Source: Pyrinomonadaceae bacterium MAG19_C2-C3 (GTDB lineage Bacteria; Acidobacteriota; Blastocatellia; Pyrinomonadales; Pyrinomonadaceae). From it: 64,000 nucleotides of DNA. Shown piece after piece: positions 59,836-64,000 of the stretch. The position numbers and the translations under genes are program-made. Location: contig JANDLT010000011.1 in assembly GCA_024330265.1 (NCBI GenBank), positions 1-64,000 of the forward strand, read 5' to 3'. How positions within the stretch are numbered: position 1 is the stretch's first letter; each line of letters opens with the position of its first letter. The notes under the pieces are model-generated. The model did no database searches, had not been told where the DNA came from, and saw nothing but the letters and a program-made list of their open reading frames with translations.

Positions 59836-61095
59836 TTAAATCTTAATGTTTGGAATGCGCGCATCCGTAGGGTCAGCCCACCGATTGTTTGGCACCAGAG
59901 GAATCCAACCGGGACGCAAAGGGTCTTGGTCATAAGGATATGAACCGAGTTGTTTATAAAGTTCGCTGTATTGCTTCAGCCTGTCTTGATTAAGTTTCAC
60001 TCCTAAACCCGGTGCGGTTGGAACTTTAAGCTTACCGTTTTCATACTTGAACTTGCCGCCTTCGATGATGTCGTCGGCGAGATGATGATAGTGCGCATCG
60101 GCGGCAAATGTGAGATTCGGGAGCATCGCGCCTAAGTGCAACATCGTCGCAAGTTGAATGCCTAACTCGCCCGATGAATGAACGGCGACACCGAGTCCGA
60201 ACGTCTCGCAAATCCCCGCCGCTTTAAGGCACGGACGAATCCCGCCCCAGAAAGTCGTATCCAACAGGATGACATCTACGCCTGTATTCAACACGTTCGC
60301 CGCGAGTTGCTCGAAGCCGATGACGACGGTGTTGGTCGCCAACGGCATACGAACTTTTTCACGCACACGGTGCATCGCAGACAGCCCGAACACAGGGTCT
60401 TCAAGGTAATCATTGTTGATGTCTTCAATGCTTTGCCCGAACCTGATTGCCTGTTCGATTGACCACACGGCATTCGGGTCAAATCGAAAGCGGTCACGCG
60501 CGAAGCCTTCGGCTTTGAATGCTTCGGCGAGTGCGCGATACGCCTCAAGTTCGTAGTCTGGATGAAACACGCCGCCCTTCAGCTTGTGCGACGTGAAGCC
60601 GTATTGATTCTTTAACTCGCGTGCGTGAGTGATGAGTTGCTCGATGTTGCGAACCTCACCGCTTTCGTCTCCCGCGTTCGGGTAACGGAAAAACAAATAC
60701 GACGCGAACGGAATCTCGTCCTGCAAACGCCCGCCCAAGATTTCCGAAACAGGAACGTTCCACTTCTGTCCGAGAATGTCGAGACACGCGAACTCAAGCG
60801 CGGCTAAGATTTGCGTGCGATTGTTGTAAAGCGATGCGGTCGGGTTCGCAATCAGAAATCGCATCTCTTCAAGTCGCGCCGGGTCGTGTCCGATGAGCCG
60901 CATTTTCATCGCACGGAACACCGCTTCCGCAGATTCGCCGCCGCCGCCCATCTCGCCCAATCCGGTAATGCCTTCATCGGTTTCGACTTCGACGATGGTG
61001 CGAACGAAGCGTCCCCAGTGGCAACCGTTCGCGTGCCGCAAAGGTGCTTCGAGCGGTACGGTCACAGTCGTTGCTTTTATATCCGTAATCTTCAT
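59836..61095 (-). CDS. Enolase-superfamily dehydratase (glucarate dehydratase-like)
   Basis: 419 residues. N-terminal capping domain ([32 protein letters not shown]) and TIM barrel with SHKLKGG (KxK catalytic pair), [12 protein letters not shown] (Asp-Asn metal ligand), EDPVFG (Glu), [12 protein letters not shown] and AVHSSGELG (His-Ser, catalytic HxS). The HSSGE motif and N at the first metal site match the glucarate dehydratase group, which removes water from aldarates to 5-keto-4-deoxyglucarate. Followed by an esterase-like gene upstream in transcription; the exact sugar acid is uncertain. Confidence 0.87.
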   Translation of the reverse strand: MKITDIKATTVTVPLEAPLRHANGCHWGRFVRTIVEVETDEGITGLGEMGGGGESAEAVFRAMKMRLIGHDPARLEEMRFLIANPTASLYNNRTQILAALEFACLDILGQKWNVPVSEILGGRLQDEIPFASYLFFRYPNAGDESGEVRNIEQLITHARELKNQYGFTSHKLKGGVFHPDYELEAYRALAEAFKAEGFARDRFRFDPNAVWSIEQAIRFGQSIEDINNDYLEDPVFGLSAMHRVREKVRMPLATNTVVIGFEQLAANVLNTGVDVILLDTTFWGGIRPCLKAAGICETFGLGVAVHSSGELGIQLATMLHLGAMLPNLTFAADAHYHHLADDIIEGGKFKYENGKLKVPTAPGLGVKLNQDRLKQYSELYKQLGSYPYDQDPLRPGWIPLVPNNRWADPTDARIPNIKI

Positions 61096-61108
61096 GGGTC
61101 GGAGCGAG

Positions 61109-62080
61109 TCACTTGATTATTTGCCGCTGTCGCAAGAAATCCCAAATCACATCATAGCTGCGAACGGATTCTGCTTGACTGAACCCGCCATGTTTGCCAC
61201 CGCTAATCGTGTGCAATTTATTCGGAACTTGCACTTTGTCGAGTGCTTCGTGCAAACGCACAGCGTGACTATATGGAACGACATCATCGGCATCACCGTG
61301 AATAGTTAAGATTGGCGGGAGTCCGGCGCGAATATAAGTCAGAGGAGAAACTCGCTTCGCAATTTCCGGTGCGTTTGATTGGCTGCCCATCCACATCACG
61401 GCGTAATTTTTCAGATTATTTCCGGCGATAATATCGGCGACATCGGTGATGCCGTACCAGTTGATAATCGCGGCGACGTTCAATTTCTCATCACCGTAAC
61501 ACCCGTTGTCCAGCCCTGTTCCCGTCGGCAACATTCCGGTTATCAATGACAGATGCCCGCCCGCCGATTGCCCGGACAACACGATTTTGCTTGTGTCGAA
61601 GTTGTACTGTTTGGCGTTACGCATCACCCAACGCAAGGCGCAACGTGTATCTTCAACCGCCGCCGGAGCGTGTGACACATTTGCCATACGGTATTCGACA
61701 TTAACCACCGTCCAACCTTTTTCTATGAACGGCAGAAACTGCAATACGCTTCCCTCTTTCGTGCCGAAAACCCATCCGCCGCCGTGGAAATAGACAAGCG
61801 TCGGGCTTGGCGTCTTCACGTCATGCTGATACCACACATCGAGTCTCAAGGCGTGGTTGTTCGCCGATTTATAAATGATGTCGGGCTGCATCCAATAACG
61901 GCTTCCGGCATCCGTCGCCCACGCCGAAGAAGTTGCATTGGCTGAAGTTGTATTGGGTGAAGCGATGTCGGTTGGTTGCGCACCGGTTGTTGATTGTGCG
62001 TTGGTTATTGATTGCGCGTGCGTCAGCAAATATAGGCTGAGCAACAATAGAACAAGGCTGTTTGTTTTAACTGTTTTCAT
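61109..62080 (-). CDS. Exported alpha/beta-hydrolase (esterase/lipase)
   Basis: 323 residues. Signal peptide ([16 protein letters not shown]) and a Ser/Thr/Ala-rich linker, then the hydrolase domain: [15 protein letters not shown] (oxyanion hole HGGGW), [16 protein letters not shown] (nucleophile Ser in GQSAG), [17 protein letters not shown] (Asp) and ISGGKHGGF (His). BD-FAE/carboxylesterase-type. Probably splits acetyl or feruloyl esters of polysaccharides. 13 bases before the dehydratase gene, so one transcription unit. Confidence 0.87.
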   Translation of the reverse strand: MKTVKTNSLVLLLLSLYLLTHAQSITNAQSTTGAQPTDIASPNTTSANATSSAWATDAGSRYWMQPDIIYKSANNHALRLDVWYQHDVKTPSPTLVYFHGGGWVFGTKEGSVLQFLPFIEKGWTVVNVEYRMANVSHAPAAVEDTRCALRWVMRNAKQYNFDTSKIVLSGQSAGGHLSLITGMLPTGTGLDNGCYGDEKLNVAAIINWYGITDVADIIAGNNLKNYAVMWMGSQSNAPEIAKRVSPLTYIRAGLPPILTIHGDADDVVPYSHAVRLHEALDKVQVPNKLHTISGGKHGGFSQAESVRSYDVIWDFLRQRQIIK

Positions 62081-62105
62081 GTTTCACCATGCGTTGTTTG
62101 ATTTA

Positions 62106-62391
62106 ACTCACCTTACGCGGTTTTGACTTTAGCCGCGTTCACGCGGCTTCCCGCGAAGCGGCACTTAGCCACGCGATTTTATCGCGTGGACACACGGCGT
62201 AAAACTTGAAGGGCGTTTTAACGTCCTTTTGAAGTTGGCTTTAGCCGGATGCTAAAGCGGGAGCGGGAAGGACGTTAAAACGCCCTCGAATGTTCAACTC
62301 GCTTCACCCAGCCGTCAACGGAACCGGTCTAAGTGCCGCTTCGCGGGAAGCCCGATTAATCGGGCTAAAAACAAAATCGCGTAAGGTGAGT
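62106..62391. repeat. Palindromic element with ACTCACCTTACGCG ends
   Basis: Terminal inverted repeats actcaccttacgcg (62106-62119) and cgcgtaaggtgagt (62378-62391) around a core of palindromes (gccgcgttcacgcggc, cgcgattttatcgcg, agggcgttttaacgtcc and its inverse, gccgcttcgcgggaagcccg). The same ends flank another core at 31740-31944. No gene inside. Confidence 0.75.
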
Positions 62392-62394
62392 GAT

Positions 62395-63957
62395 TTAAGT
62401 TCGGACGTATGCCTTGAGCGTCGCGCATTCTTTGCCCCTTGCTTTACCGAATGGGCGAATCGTGTACTTGCCGACGCTTGCCGGGACGATAAAAGTTTCG
62501 GCGTAATGGACGACGAACGCATTGAAAGCCTGCGTCGGACTTTCGACAATCGCTTCGTCACCCTTAATAAGATTCAAGACGTTGACGCCGCCCGTTGTGT
62601 CGTGTGGGACAAGTCCGGTGAACCATTGACGGCGGGTTTCGATAAATTCGCGTTCATGTAAGCCAGTGCGTTCTTCGCGCCAACCTTCGCCGTGCGCGCA
62701 AATTTCAAAGCGATTGATAAGGTTTTCTTTAACCCACGCGGTCGTTATGTCACGCTGAATGTTCGCTGCGCCGTGCGTTAAATGAATCGGGCGCGGGTTG
62801 CCGTCAAGTCCTGTGCGTCCCCAATCCCACAACTTGAACGTGAAGATATACGGTGTCGCGCTGATTTCAAGTACCATCGAGTTTTTGCCGGAACAGTGAA
62901 TCGTGCCTGCCGGAATCAAGAAATGGTCGTGCTTTTTCGCCGCCCATTTGTTGATGTATTTTTCATCGGGAAATGGTGCGTTCGCGTCACGTTGCGCCTG
63001 ACACAAATCTTCAAGCATGGATTCGTAATGGATGTTCTCTTTCAAGCCGAGATAGACAACCGCATCATCTCCGGCATCGAGCATGTAATAACTTTCATCT
63101 TGCGTGTAGTGCATCCCGAAATGCTCCTGGATGTATTCGGTTAAAGGATGAACTTGCAGCGAGAGATTACCGCCGCCCATCGTGTCGAGAAAGTCGAAGC
63201 GTATCGGAAACTCTGCGCCGAAACGCGCATAAACCGCATCGCCTAAAAGTTCGCGCGGGTGACTGAAAACAAGGTTAATTGACGGAATCTCGACGCGCTT
63301 ATCACCGAAGCCAAGCAGCAAACTGTTCTCTTCCGGCACGCAGTCGAAGCACCACGCATGGTTCGGTTTATCCGTCGGCAAATCGCAAACGCGCTCCATC
63401 CAATGCCCGCCCCACACGCCCGGATCGAAGAAGGGTACGACACGAAACGGACGCTGTATCGCCTGTCTCAAACCGCTTCGCAAGTCCGCACCGTCAATCA
63501 TTTTCGGCGTCACACGCTCGTGCGTATCAAGCAGTAAATCTATGTGCGGCAACAATGCTTTCTTCAATCGGTCAGCCGCCCGCCAATCAATAAAAAACGC
63601 GCGCTTGTATTTCAGCGCGGGCTTTTCACCGAAGTTAAGCGCGCCGAGATTCGCAATCTCCCTTCGTCGCTGACGCATCTGTATTTCCCAGCGCGCCAAA
63701 TCCGCGTAAATCAATAAATCATTTTCGGGCGCGAGAAGTGACGCGCCCGTTCCGATAATGACGGTTAATTCTGCGCGTATGTTGGCGAGTTGATGACGTG
63801 CGAATTGTAGTTTGTCGGCATCGAAAAAATCTTCGATTTGCAAGCTATTCATCCTGCCGAAAACGGGGTCGTCGCCGCCCAGATACGGAGCGCAGAGTCG
63901 CTCAACTTCGTCAGGATTTTTGTAATATGCCGCGACATCAATAATCTGTGCGGACAT
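62395..63957 (-). CDS. Mannose-6-phosphate isomerase-like protein (class I)
   Basis: 520 residues, longer than E. coli ManA (391). The C-terminal ~330 residues follow class I phosphomannose isomerases: PFFDPGVWGGHWMER, GGGNLSLQVHPLTEYIQEHF (zinc His), YYMLDAGDDAVVYLG, HDHFLIPAGTIHCSG (zinc Glu/His region), and LWDWGRTGLDGNPRPIHL. The first ~150 residues lack a match to a family and may be an extra regulatory domain (YADLARWEIQMRQRRREI). It interconverts mannose- and fructose-6-phosphate in sugar catabolism. The stop codon lies just outside the repeat. Confidence 0.82.
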   Translation of the reverse strand: MSAQIIDVAAYYKNPDEVERLCAPYLGGDDPVFGRMNSLQIEDFFDADKLQFARHQLANIRAELTVIIGTGASLLAPENDLLIYADLARWEIQMRQRRREIANLGALNFGEKPALKYKRAFFIDWRAADRLKKALLPHIDLLLDTHERVTPKMIDGADLRSGLRQAIQRPFRVVPFFDPGVWGGHWMERVCDLPTDKPNHAWCFDCVPEENSLLLGFGDKRVEIPSINLVFSHPRELLGDAVYARFGAEFPIRFDFLDTMGGGNLSLQVHPLTEYIQEHFGMHYTQDESYYMLDAGDDAVVYLGLKENIHYESMLEDLCQAQRDANAPFPDEKYINKWAAKKHDHFLIPAGTIHCSGKNSMVLEISATPYIFTFKLWDWGRTGLDGNPRPIHLTHGAANIQRDITTAWVKENLINRFEICAHGEGWREERTGLHEREFIETRRQWFTGLVPHDTTGGVNVLNLIKGDEAIVESPTQAFNAFVVHYAETFIVPASVGKYTIRPFGKARGKECATLKAYVRT

Positions 63958-64000
63958 AAATCGCTCGCCGAGTGCGGCTTTGATTCCATTGACGAATACG

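Overview
The window looks like chromosomal DNA of an Acidobacteriota member, most likely class Blastocatellia. This rests on gene content: a TonB receptor with an N-terminal carboxypeptidase-like domain, a DUF4331 protein, an actinobacterial/acidobacterial-type group 1h [NiFe]-hydrogenase locus, many small lipoproteins with TPR or BON domains, and a genome full of hairpin-rich intergenic repeats. The phylum assignment is an inference; no rRNA or tRNA gene was found.

Layout. 0-0.65 kb: a BrnT/BrnA toxin-antitoxin pair whose toxin 5' end is cut by a repeat. 0.7-9.6 kb (minus strand): TonB receptor, nikR, a double-domain nickel transporter, a TPR protein and a DUF4331 protein. 10.2-14.4 kb (plus): GNAT protein, two glycosyltransferases and a DegT-type aminotransferase (surface glycan). 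14.4-22.5 kb: BON lipoprotein, ettA, TPR lipoprotein, fatty-acid-hydroxylase-like protein, matrixin-like protease and a DEAD-box helicase. 22.9-33.7 kb (all minus): a conflict/signalling island with a bacterial gasdermin, a caspase-like protease, a small membrane protein, and a TerY-P-type triad (Ser/Thr kinase, PP2C phosphatase, vWA protein) with two proteins sharing one adaptor domain. 33.9-45.7 kb: acetyl-CoA synthetase, SulP transporter, cyclophilin, tyrosine recombinase, histidine phosphatase, ferritin and the TldD/PmbA peptidase pair. 45.9-59.3 kb (minus): a decaying group 1h hydrogenase locus (hhyS, hhyL, DUF5947, hypA, B, F, C, D, E) with accessory genes. 59.8-64 kb: enolase-superfamily dehydratase, esterase and phosphomannose isomerase-like protein.

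The most exciting region is 22.9-33.7 kb. Gasdermins and caspase-like proteases form a known anti-phage cell-death module; here it lies in the same orientation directly downstream of a kinase/phosphatase/vWA triad and of proteins with a recurrent helical adaptor domain. That the triad controls the gasdermin is an inference, but the arrangement deserves testing.

The second striking region is the hydrogenase locus. hypA, hypC and hhyS carry frameshifts. hhyL has lost one active-site cysteine by an apparent 9-bp slippage and also its C-terminal two thirds. DUF5947 is truncated, and hypD is broken into pieces by a ~3.3-kb plasmid-like segment flanked by an 11-bp direct repeat. hypB, hypF and hypE stay open; hypF even carries a 144-bp repeat read through in frame. 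Neighbouring regions show intact genes, so real gene decay is more likely than sequencing error.
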